Shown here: positions 8,265 to 19,300 of the stretch, piece after piece
Numbering within the stretch: the first letter of the stretch is position 1
Layout: every line of letters begins with the position of its first letter
Source of the DNA: Streptomyces sp. NBC_00464
GTDB lineage: Bacteria > Actinomycetota > Actinomycetes > Streptomycetales > Streptomycetaceae
Assembly: GCF_036013915.1 (NCBI RefSeq)
Contig: NZ_CP107901.1
Span: forward strand, 177,243-241,242
Direction: 5' to 3'
DNA length: 64,000 bases
The notes under the pieces: model-generated
What the model saw: the letters and a program-made list of their open reading frames with translations, nothing else
Told to the model about the DNA's origin: nothing
Databases searched by the model: none
Made by a program: the position numbers and the translations under genes

Positions 8265-9511
8265 GGCTGACGCCGGGGCCCGCGCGCGACGTCGACCTCG
8301 ACAGCGTCGACCTCTTCGACCTCGACCTCTACACCTCGGGCGACCCGCACCCGGTGTGGGGCGTGATGCGCGAGAAGGCGCCCCTGCACCACCAAGTCCT
8401 TCCGGACGGCCGGGAGTTCTGGTCACTTACCCGCTACGAGGACGTCCGCCGCGTGCTCTCGAACCATCGCGAGTTCACCTCGGAGCGCGGCACGGTCCCC
8501 ACCCATCTCGGGACGGACGACGTCGCGGCCGGCGTGCTGATGACGTCCACCGACCCGCCGCGGCACACCGAGGTCCGCAGGCCGCTCGGCGCCAAGCTCA
8601 CGGCGCGGGCGGTGAAGTCCTGGGAGGACTCGATCCGCGCGACGGTCGTGCGCTTCCTGGAGCCCGCCCTCGACGGCGAGGTCTTCGACCTGGCCGAGAA
8701 GGCGCTCCTCCTGCCGGCGCTGGTCACCGGCCCGCTGCTGGGCATCCCGGAGCAGGACTGGGCGGAGCTCGTCCAGCTGACCGCGATGGTGACGGCCCCC
8801 TCGGACCCGCACTTCCAGCTGGGCAGCGAAGCCGCGACCCTCGCCATCTCCCACCACGAGCTCGTCACCTACGTCAAGGACTGGGTCAGGACGCGGCGGG
8901 CGACCGGCGAGGAGGGCGAGAGCCTGCTCCACCACCTCATGAGCGTGCGCCCGGGCGGCAAGCAGCTGAGCGACGAGGAGATCGCCCTCGACGGCTACAG
9001 CATCCTGCTCGGCGCCAACGTGACCACGCCGCATACCGTCTCCGGCACCGTGCAGGCCCTCATCGAACGGCCCGAGCAGTTCGACAAGGCGGCCGCCGAC
9101 CTGACGCTCGTTCCCAACCTCGTCGAGGAAGGGCTGCGCTGGACGTCGGCCGCGTGCAACTTCATGCGGTACGCGGTGGACGACGTCGAGATCGGCGGCG
9201 GCACCATCCCGGCCCGCGGCGCGGTCGTGGCCTGGATCGGATCGGCCAACCGGGACGAGACCCTCTTCCCCGACCCGCACACCTTCGACATCACCCGGGC
9301 CGGTGCCAAGCGCCAGGCCGCGTTCGGCTTCGGGACGCACTTCTGCATCGGCGCCCCGCTGGCCCGGATGACGCTGCGCATCTTCTTCGAGGAGCTGCTC
9401 CAGCGCTTCGAATCGATCGAGCTCGCCGGCGAACCGCAGCACCTGCGGTCGTACTTCATCGCCGGGATGACCCACCTCCCCGTCGTCGCCCAGAAACGAA
9501 AGACGCCATGA
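8261..9511 (+). CDS. Cytochrome P450
   Basis: A 416-residue soluble bacterial P450 starting at GTG 8261. It has the EEGLRW (ExxR) motif and the haem loop FGFGTHFCIGAPLARM with Cys about residue 362. The I-helix reads LLGANVTTPHT: the acid that normally precedes the conserved Thr is Val, so the proton-relay pair is incomplete. Coupling to a carrier protein gene suggests a carrier-bound substrate, as in beta-hydroxylating P450s acting on PCP-tethered amino acids (inference). It overlaps the thioesterase gene by 4 bp (ATGA). Confidence 0.93.
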   Translation: MRLTPGPARDVDLDSVDLFDLDLYTSGDPHPVWGVMREKAPLHHQVLPDGREFWSLTRYEDVRRVLSNHREFTSERGTVPTHLGTDDVAAGVLMTSTDPPRHTEVRRPLGAKLTARAVKSWEDSIRATVVRFLEPALDGEVFDLAEKALLLPALVTGPLLGIPEQDWAELVQLTAMVTAPSDPHFQLGSEAATLAISHHELVTYVKDWVRTRRATGEEGESLLHHLMSVRPGGKQLSDEEIALDGYSILLGANVTTPHTVSGTVQALIERPEQFDKAAADLTLVPNLVEEGLRWTSAACNFMRYAVDDVEIGGGTIPARGAVVAWIGSANRDETLFPDPHTFDITRAGAKRQAAFGFGTHFCIGAPLARMTLRIFFEELLQRFESIELAGEPQHLRSYFIAGMTHLPVVAQKRKTP

Positions 9512-10245
9512 CATCCGGATCCACCACCGCCCCCTCGCCGTGGTTCGTCCGGCCGCGGTCCGCCGAGCACGCCGCACGGATCTTCTGCCTCCCCTTCTCC
9601 GGGGCCGGGGCCTCCGCGTTCAGCGCCTGGCCCGCCGCGATCGACGACGCCGAGGTCTGCCCCGTGCAGTTCCCCGGCCGCGAGAACCGGCTGGGCCACC
9701 CGCACTACGGCACGTACGAGAAGCTGGCCGACAGCCTGGCCGAGGAGTTGGAACCGCTCCTGGACCGGCCCTACGCGCTCTTCGCGCACTGCGCGGGTGC
9801 GATGCCCGCGTACGAGACCGTACTCAGGCTCGCCGAACGCGGCCTGCCCGGACCGGAGCGCCTCTTCGTGTCGGGCCAGCCCGCCCCGCACGACGCCTCG
9901 CGCGACCGGATGCTCACCATGACCGAACCCGAACTGCGCGCCGAACTCGCTTCGTTCGTCCGTGGCCGCGGCATCGAGCCGAGGCCGGACATGATCGACA
10001 TGGGCATGATGGTGCTGCTCCGCGACCACGCGGCCGCGGGCGCCTACCGGCGGTCCGAGCCGGTCAAGGTGGGCTGCCCCATCGTCGTACTGCACTGGCG
10101 GGACGACTCCGACGTGAGCCTCGCCGAGCTCGAAGGGTGGAGCGCCTACGCGGACTCGGTCGAGTTCCGGGTGCTCGACGGCGGCCACTACGACTTCATG
10201 AACGCGCCGGACGACCTGCTGAAGCAGCTGGCCTCCTGGCGATGA
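9508..10245 (+). CDS. Type II thioesterase-like hydrolase with Cys nucleophile
   Basis: A 245-residue alpha/beta-hydrolase of the type II thioesterase family, with the FCLPFSGAGASAF start and PVQFPGRENR. The nucleophile elbow is AHCAGA (Cys about residue 95) instead of the usual GHSMGA. Asp (WRDDSDV) and His (GGHYDF) of the triad are present. Type II TEs normally clear misprimed carrier proteins. A Cys nucleophile is unusual and could favour acyl transfer or cyclisation over hydrolysis, so it might move or release the carrier-bound amino acid. It is coupled to the P450 gene. Confidence 0.88.
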   Translation: MTSGSTTAPSPWFVRPRSAEHAARIFCLPFSGAGASAFSAWPAAIDDAEVCPVQFPGRENRLGHPHYGTYEKLADSLAEELEPLLDRPYALFAHCAGAMPAYETVLRLAERGLPGPERLFVSGQPAPHDASRDRMLTMTEPELRAELASFVRGRGIEPRPDMIDMGMMVLLRDHAAAGAYRRSEPVKVGCPIVVLHWRDDSDVSLAELEGWSAYADSVEFRVLDGGHYDFMNAPDDLLKQLASWR

Positions 10246-10378
10246 CAGCGGCCTGTGGCCTCCGGGCACCGGCACACCACCCGGCACACCCGCGGTGAGC
10301 ACGCCATTCACGCATTGACCGACCGCGGATATCCGCAGCCACACCTGTTCTTCTAAGCAACCGTTGGGGGAGGTCCTG

Positions 10379-13300
10379 GTGCAGGACGTCGACAAGTTCC
10401 GGTCCGATGAGCGACGCACCGACGGCGATGCGCGGGCACACGGGCCGCAGGAGTCCGCTCGCGAGCCCATAGCCGTCGTGGGACTGTCATGCCGCCTGCC
10501 CGAGGCCGCGGACCCCCAGGCCTTCTGGGAGCTGCTGCGCAACGGCGGGAGCGGTATCACCGACGTCCCCGCCGACCGCTGGGACGCGCACCGGCTGCTC
10601 GACCCCGACGTCACCGCCCCCGGCAGGATCGTCACGACACGCGGCGGCTACCTGGAAGACGTCGCGGGCTTCGACGCCGACTTCTTCGGGATCTCGTTCA
10701 ACGAAGCCGCGATGATGGACCCCCAGCAGCGGCTGATGCTGGAACTCGGCTGGGAGGCCCTGGAGGACGCCGGCACCGTCCCCGCCCACCTCGCCGGGAC
10801 ACGTACGGGCGTCTTCGTGGGCGCCATGTGGGACGACTACGCGATCCGCCTCTACAAGCACGGAACCCAGCGCCTGGACCGGCACTCCCTCACCGGGCTC
10901 CACCGCGGCATCATCGCCAACCGCCTTTCCTACACACTCGGCCTCAACGGCCCCAGTCTCGTCGTCGACGCGGGCCAGTCCTCGGGGCTCGTGTCGGTGC
11001 ACCTGGCCGCCGAGAGCCTCCGCGCCGGAGAGTGCACCTTCGCGCTCGCGGGAGGCGTCAACCTCGCCGTCGCCCCGGAAAGCACCATCGGCTCCACCAA
11101 GTTCGGCGGCCTGTCACCGGACGGCCTGTGCAAGACCTTCGACGCCCGCGCCAACGGTTACGTACGCGGCGAGGGCGGGGCCTGCGTGGCCCTCAAGACC
11201 CTGTCCCGGGCGGTGGCGGACGGCGACCGGATCTACTGCGTGATCGAGGGCAGCGCCGTCAACAACGACGGCGCCACACGCAACCTCACCGTGCCCAGCG
11301 CGCAGGCCCAGGAAGCGGTCATCCGCCGGGCGCACGAACACGCCGGCACCCGCCCCCAGGACGTCCAGTACGTCGAACTCCACGGCACCGGCACACGCGT
11401 GGGCGACCCCATCGAGGCGGCTGCGCTGGGTGCCGCACTGGGCACCGGCCGCCCCGCCGACTCCCCGCTGCGCGTGGGATCCGTGAAGACCAACATCGGC
11501 CACCTGGAGGGCGCGGCGGGCATCGTCGGCCTCCTCAAGACGGCCCTCAGTATCTGGCACCGCCAGCTGCCGCCCAGCCTCAACTTCGAGACACCCAACC
11601 CCGACATCGCCTTCGACGAACTCCGCCTGACCGTCCAGCAGGACCTCTCCCCCTGGCCCCACCCCGACCGCCCCCTGCTCGCCGGCACCAGCGCCTTCGG
11701 CATGGGCGGCACGAACTGCCACGTCGTCCTGCGCGAAGGACCGCAGGACGAGGATGCCGTTGCTTCGGGCGTGGAGCCGGTGGCGGTCACGGTGACGGAA
11801 GGGACGTTGCCGTGGGTGGTGTCGGCGAAGTCGCAGGCCGCGCTTGAGGCGCAGGCGGGGCGGTTGCTGGAGCATCTGGACGAGCACGCGGGGGCGTCGC
11901 CTGTCGAGGTGGGTCATGCGTTGGCGGTGAGCCGGTCGGTGTTCGATCACCGTGCGGTCGTGGTCGGTCGTGAGCTGGAGGATTTCCGGGACGGGCTGGC
12001 CGCGCTGGCTGCGGGTGAGCCGTCGGCCCGGGTGGTCTCGGGTGCGGCGGCTGCTCGGGACGGCAGAACCGTCTTCGTCTTCCCGGGGCAGGGGTCGCAG
12101 TGGGCCGGTATGGGTGTGGAGCTCATGGCCGGCAGCCCGGTGTTCGCCCAGCACCTGGAGGCGTGTGCTGCGGCGCTGGAGCCGTACACCGGTTGGAATC
12201 TGATTGATGTCCTGAACCAGGTGGAGGGTGCGCCTGCGCTGGACGGTGTCGAGGTCGTCCAGCCTGCGCTGTGGGCGGTGATGATCTCTCTGGCGCGGTT
12301 GTGGGAGCACCTGGGAGTGGTCCCGGACGCGGTGGTGGGCCATTCGCAGGGTGAGATCGCTGCTGCGCACATTGCCGGTGTGCTGTCGCTGGAGGACTCG
12401 GCGCGGGTGGTGGCGTTGCGTGCGAGGGCTCTGGTCCAGCTCGCCGGTTCGGGCGGAATGGTGTGGCTGTCGCTGCCGTTGGCGCGGGCCGAGGCGGTTG
12501 CGGCCCGGTGGGACGGGCGCCTGTCGGTGGCGACGGTCAACGGCCCGTCCGCCACGGTGGTCGCCGGTGACGTCGCGGCTGTGGATGAGCTGCTCGCGTA
12601 CTGCGAGAAGGAGGATGTGCGGGCCCGCCGGGTGCCGGTCGACTACGCGTCGCACACCTCGCACGTGCACCCGTTGCGGGACGAACTGCGAGAGGCGCTC
12701 GCCTCGGTCCAGGCACGCCCGGCGCAGGTGGCGTTCTACTCCACGGTCGAGGGACACCTCGGCGGCCCGGTCGCCGACACGACGGTGATGGGCGGCGAGT
12801 ACTGGTACACCAACCTGGCGACGGCGGTGCAGTTCCAGTCGGCCACCAACGCGCTGCTGGACGACGGACACACGTTGTTCGTCGAGGTGAGTGCGCATCC
12901 GGCGCTCATTCACGCGGTGCAGGAGACGGCCAAGGCCCGTGAGGATGCGGCCGAGGTCGCCGCGACGGGCACGCTGCGCCGGGATGACGGCACCTGGCAG
13001 CGGGTGCTGACCTCCCTCGCTACCGCACACGCCCAGGGCGGTGCCGCGGTCGACTGGGCGGGCTTCTACCCGGCCACCCCGCCCACCCACCTCGACCTGC
13101 CCACCTACCCCTTCCAACGCCGGCGCCACTGGATCGACCTGCCGACGGACGGCCGGGCCGGCACCGGGTCCGACGCGGCCACCGATGCGCTCCCCGCCGT
13201 GCTCGCCGATCAGCGCGAGGACACGGCTCCCGCAGAACCCGCCGCCTCGTCGCCGCTTCTGGACCGCCTCGCGAAGGCGTCCCGGACCCAGGGCGTACAG

Positions 13301-16300
13301 ATCCTCACCGACCGCATCTGTGCGGAGGTCGCGGCCCTCACCGGACGTGTCACCTCGGAGACGGTGGACCGCGACCGCACGTTCAAGGTCTTCGGCTTCG
13401 ACTCCTTCGCCTCCGTCGAACTGAGGGACCGTCTGAGTGCCCTCACCGGCCTGAAGCTCCCGGCGAGCCTCCTGTTCGACCACCCGACGCCCACCGCCGT
13501 CGCCCGCTACCTGCACAGCGAACTGCTGGGTTCCGAGGAATCCGACAGCGCCGCCCCCGCCTCGCCCCTCCTCGGCAGCACGGACGAACCGATCGCGATC
13601 GTGGGCATGGCCTGCCGCTACCCGGGAGAGGTCCGTTCCCCCGAGGACCTGTGGCGCCTGGTCAGCGAAGGCGTCGACGCCATCACCGACTTCCCCACCG
13701 ACCGCGGCTGGGACACCGACCGGCTCCTCGACCCCGACCTCGAACGACCCGGTACGTCGTACGTCGCCAAGGGCGGATTCCTCTCCGACGCGACGGAGTT
13801 CGACTCCGACTTCTTCGGGATCAGCCCCCGCGAGGCGACGGCGATGGACCCGCAGCAGCGGCTGCTGCTGGAGACCTCGTGGGAGGCGATCGAGCGCGCG
13901 GGCATCGACCCGGCCGCGCTGCGCGGCAGCCAGACCGGCGTGTTCGTCGGCGCCATGGCCCAGGAGTACGGACCTCAGCTGCACGACGGCGCCGCCGGGT
14001 TCGACGGGTACCTGCTGACCGGCAACACCGCGAGCGTCGCCTCAGGCCGCATCTCGTACACCCTCGGCCTTCAGGGGCCGGCCGTGACAGTGGACACCGC
14101 CTGTTCCTCCTCGCTGGTTTCCATGCACATGGCGGCCCAGGCGCTGCGCAACGGCGAGTGCGACCTCGCGCTGGCCGGCGGTGTGGCCGTCATGTCGACG
14201 CCCGGCATGTTCGTGGAGTTCAGCCGGCAGCGCGGGCTCTCGGCGGACGGCCGGTGCAAGGCGTTCTCCGAGGCGGCGGACGGCACCGCCTGGGCGGAAG
14301 GCGCGGGCCTGCTGCTCCTGGAGCGGCTCTCCGACGCGCGGAAGAACGGTCATCAGGTGCTGGCGGTGGTCCGCGGTTCCGCGGTCAACCAGGACGGTGC
14401 GAGTAACGGCCTCACTGCCCCCAACGGACCGTCCCAGGTGCGCGTCATCCGCCAGGCGCTGGCAGGCGCGGGCCTTTCGGCGCAGGAGGTCGACGCGGTC
14501 GAGGCCCACGGGACCGGCACCGCACTCGGTGACCCGATCGAGGCGCAGGCGATCCTTGCCACCTACGGTCAGGGCCGGGAGCAGGACCAGCCGCTGTGGC
14601 TGGGCTCGCTGAAGTCCAACATCGGCCACTCGCAGGCCGCGGCGGGCGTGGGCGGTGTCATCAAGATGGTGATGGCCATGCGCCAGGGCCTGCTGCCGAA
14701 GACGCTGCATGTGGACGAGCCGAGCCCGCACGTGGACTGGGCCTCGGGTGCGGTGGAGTTGCTGACCGAGAACCGGGCCTGGCCGGAGACCGGCCGCCCG
14801 AGGCGGGCCAGTGTGTCGTCGTTCGGTATCAGCGGTACGAATGCCCACCTCATCGTCGAGCAGGCTCCCGTGGACGAGGGTGTCGTTGCTTCGGGTGCGG
14901 TGGAGCCGGCGGTGGTGACGGAAGGGACGTTCCCGTGGGTGGTGTCGGCGAAGTCGCGGGTTGCGCTGGAGGTGCAGGCGGGCCGGTTGCTGGCGCACCT
15001 TGACGGGCACGCGGGGGCGTCGGCTGTTGAGGTGGGTCATGCGTTGGCGGTGAGCCGTTCGGTGTTCGATCACCGTGCGGTGGTGATCGGTCGTGAGCTG
15101 GAGGATTTCCGGGACGGACTGGCTGCGCTGGCTGCGGGTGAGCCGTCGGCCCGGGTGGTCTCGGGTGCGGCGGCTGCCCGGGACGGCAGGACGGTGTTCG
15201 TCTTCCCGGGGCAGGGTTCGCAGTGGGCTGGTATGGGTGTGGAGCTCATGGCCGGCAGCCCGGTGTTCGCCCAGCACCTGGAGGCGTGTGCTGCGGCGCT
15301 GGAGCCGTACACGGGTTGGAATCTGATTGATGTTCTGAACCGGGTCGAGGGGGCGCCGGCGCTGGAGGGCGATGCGGTCGTCCAGCCTGCTCTGTGGGCG
15401 GTGATGATCTCCCTGGCGCGGTTGTGGGAGCACCTGGGGGTGGTTCCGGACGCGGTGGTGGGTCATTCACAGGGTGAGATCGCGGCTGCGCACTTTGCCG
15501 GTGTGCTGTCGCTGGAGGACGCGGCGCGGATTGTGGCGTTGCGTTCGAAGGCTTTGGTTCAGCTTGCTGGTTCGAGCGGGATGGTGTCGCTGTCGTTGCC
15601 GTTGGCGCGGGCCGAGGCGGTTGCGGCCCGGTGGGACGGGCGTCTGACGGTGGCGACGGTCAACGGCCCGTCGGCCACCGTGGTCGCCGGTGACATCGCG
15701 GCTGTCCAGGAACTGCTCGCGTACTGCGAGAAGGAAGACGTACGGGCCCGTCGGGTGCCGATCGATTACGCGTCGCACACCTCGCATGTGCATCCGTTGC
15801 GCGATGAGCTGCTGGAGGTACTGGCCTCGGTCCAGGCACGCCCGGCGGAGGTGGCGTTCTACTCCACCGTGGAGGGGCACCTCGGCGGCCCGGTCGCCGA
15901 CACGACGGTGATGGGTGTCGAGTACTGGTACGCGAATCTGGCGACGGCGGTGCATTTCCAGTCGGCCACCAACGCGCTGCTGGACGACGGACACACCACG
16001 TTCGTCGAAGTGAGCCCCCACCCCGTCCTCACGCACGCGGTGCAGGAAACAGCCGAGGCCCGCGAGAACGCGGCCGAGGTCGCTGTCACCGGCACGCTGC
16101 GCCGTGATGACGGCACCTGGCAGCGGGTACTGACCTCACTCGCTACCGCACACACCCAGGCCGGTGCCCCGGTCGACTGGGCAGGCTTCTACCCCGCCAC
16201 CCCGCCCACCCACCTCGACCTGCCCACCTACCCCTTCCAACGCCTGCGCCACTGGCTGGAGCGGACCGGGAACACGGGAGATGCAGCCTCGGCCGGTCAG

Positions 16301-19300
16301 GCGGCGGTCGAACACCCGCTGCTCGGTGCTGCGGTGGAACTGGCAGGGTCGGATGTCACCGTACTGACCGGCCGACTGTCGCTGCGGACGCACGGCTGGC
16401 TGGTCGACCACACGATCTCCGGCACCGTACTGCTGCCCGGCACGGCCTTCGTCGAGATGGCACTCCGCGCCGGTGACGAGGTGGGCGGCGACCACCTGGA
16501 GGAACTCACCCTGCAGGCACCCCTCGCCCTGCCCGCGACCGGCGCCGTCCAGCTGCGGGTGGAAGTGAGCGAGCGCGACGACGCCGGACGGCGTCCCGTG
16601 GAGGTGCACTCCCGGCCCGACGGCGACGGGACAGGTGCGCCCTGGACCTGCCACGCCACGGGCGTACTCGCCTCGGACGGTCCGGCGCCGTCCTCGTGGG
16701 ACCCACGGGTGTGGCCGCCGACCGGGGCGGTGTCGGTGGACGCCGATGAGCTGTACCCGTCGCTGGCCGCCCTCGGCTACCAGTACGGCCCCGCGTTCCA
16801 GGGGGTGCAGTCGGTGTGGAAGCTGGGTGACGAGGTGTACGCCGAGGTGGTGCTGCCGCAGGAGCGGCACGCCGAGGTGGCCGCCTTCGGCATCCACCCC
16901 GCGCTGCTGGACGCGGCCCTGCACGCCGGGCTCCTCCCCGACGCGGGGGCCGGACGGGAAGCGGGTGCGCTGAAGCTGCCGTTCGTGTGGTCCGACGTGC
17001 GGCTGCACGCGACCGACGCCACCCACGTACGGGTGCGGCTGGCCCCGGCCGGCCGCGACGCCCTTGTGGTCGAAGTCGCCGACACCGACGGCGCGTTGGT
17101 CGCTTCGGTCGGTTCGCTGGCGATGCGTCCCGTTGACCCCGGCAAGCTGAACGGGGCCGGGAGCGGCCACCAGGACGCACTGTTGCGCATGGACTGGGTG
17201 CCCAGGGCCGTGCAGGCCGCCGAAGGGGCCCCGACCGGCCCGTGGGCGCTGGTGGGCGACGACGGACTCGGGCTCGGCACTGCCCTGGACGCCACACAGC
17301 TGCGGCGGTACGCGGAGCTGTCCGCGCTCGCCGACACGCTCGAAGCGCCCGCTGACACGCTCCAAGCGCCCGCCGGCACCGCCCCCCGGCCCGAACTCGT
17401 TCTGGCCTGCCACCTGTCCGACGCGCCCGCGGCCTCCGCCGAGGGAGCCGCCTCCCACGATCCCGCCGCCGCTCGCACCGAACTGCTCAAGACGCTGTCC
17501 CTGGTGCAGTCGTGGCTCGCCGACGAGCGGTTCGCCGACACGCGTCTCGCGGTCATCACCCGTGGTGCGGTGACGGCCGGCGGCACGGAGCAGCCCGATC
17601 TTGCCTCCGCGCCGGTGTGGGGCCTGCTGCGCACCGCACAGACGGAGAACCCGGATCGCTTCATCCTCGTGGACCTCGATGGGGACGAGCGTTCCCTGCA
17701 GGCACTGCCCGCCGCGCTCGCCTGCGGCGAGCCGCAGTTCGCGGTGCGTGGGGGAGAGGTCCTGGTGCCGCGGCTCGTCCGTGCCTCAGCCGACCGTGTG
17801 CCGGCAGCCACACCGCCCGTGTGGGACCCGGAAGGCACGGTACTGATCACCGGCGGCACCGGCACCCTGGCGGGCCTCTTCGCCCGGCACCTGGTGACCG
17901 AGTACGGCGTACGGCGGCTGCTGTTGGTCAGCCGCCGAGGGCCCGGCGCCCCGGGCGCCGGCGAGCTGGTCGAGCAGCTTGCCGCGCTCGGTGCGACGGC
18001 CACCCCGGTTGCCTGCGACGTATCCGACCCCGAGGCGCTGTCGGGCCTGTTGGAGGCGATACCGGCTGAGCACCCGCTTATCGCGGTCGTGCACACGGCG
18101 GGCGTGCTGGACGACGGCCTGGTCTCCGCGCTGACCCCCGGTCAGATGGACACGGTGTTCCGGCCCAAGGCCGACGCGGCATGGCACCTGCACCGGCTCA
18201 CCCAGGACCGCGATCTGACCGCGTTCGTCCTGTTCTCCTCGGTGATGGGTGCCATCGGCGGCGCGGGCCAGGGCAACTACGCCGCGGCGAACGTCTACCT
18301 CGACGCGCTGGCCGCCCACCGCCGTGCCCAGGGCCTGCCGGCCACGTCGCTGGCCTGGGGCCTGTGGGCCGAGCGCAGCGACCTGACAGGGGAGCTGGAC
18401 CGGGCGGACCTGGCCCGCATGGCCCGGTCCGGCCTGCTGCCCATGGGGTCCGAGGAGGGACTCGCCCTGTTCGACGCGGCCATGGCGCTGGGCGGGCCGA
18501 CGCTCGTTCCCACGCTGCTGGACACCGCGCGGCTCGCCCAGGACGGAACCGGGAACCTGCCCGCGGTACTCGGCACCCTGGTGCGTCCCCGCGCCGCCCG
18601 GCGCAGCGCAGCCAGGGGTTCGGCGGGCGGCGGCGCCGGCGGACAGCGGTTCGCCGGGATGTCCGCGGACGACGCGGAGCGCGAGCTGTTGGCGGCGGTA
18701 CGCGCCCACGTGGCGACCGTGCTCGGACACGCGACACCAGAGGCCGTCCGGCCGGACAGCAAGTTCAAGGACATGGGCTTCGACTCGCTGTCCTCGGTGG
18801 AGCTGCGCAACCGCCTGAGCGCGGCGTTCGGCGTGCGCCTGTCGCCTACGGCGGTCTTCGACCACCCGAATCCGGCCGCGATGGCCCGCTACCTGCGCGG
18901 CTGCCTGGTCGGTGAGGCGCCGTCCACCGCCCGAGCCGTGGTCACGGCCACCGCGCCGGACGAGCCCATCGCGATCGTGGGCATGAGCTGCCGCCTTCCC
19001 GGCGGCGTCGGATCCCCGGAGGAGCTGTGGGAGCTGGTCTCTTCCGGCAGCCACGGCATCGCGGGACTGCCGACAGACCGGGGCTGGGACCTTGAGGGAC
19101 TGTACGACCCCGACCCCGACCAGCGGGGCAAGAGTTACGTCCGTGAGGGCGGCTTCCTGTACAACGCGGGCGAGTTCGACGCCGGCTTCTTCGGCATCGC
19201 GCCCCGCGAGGCGCTGGCCATGGACCCGCAGCAGCGGATGCTCCTGGAGACCACCTGGGAGGCGTTCGAACGTTCGGGCATCCGCCCGGAGTCGGTGCAC

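Noticed and set aside
10364..10378. TTG 10364 as start of the large PKS
   Set aside because: It would place the GGGGGAGG ribosome site inside the coding region; GTG 10379 has correct spacing.
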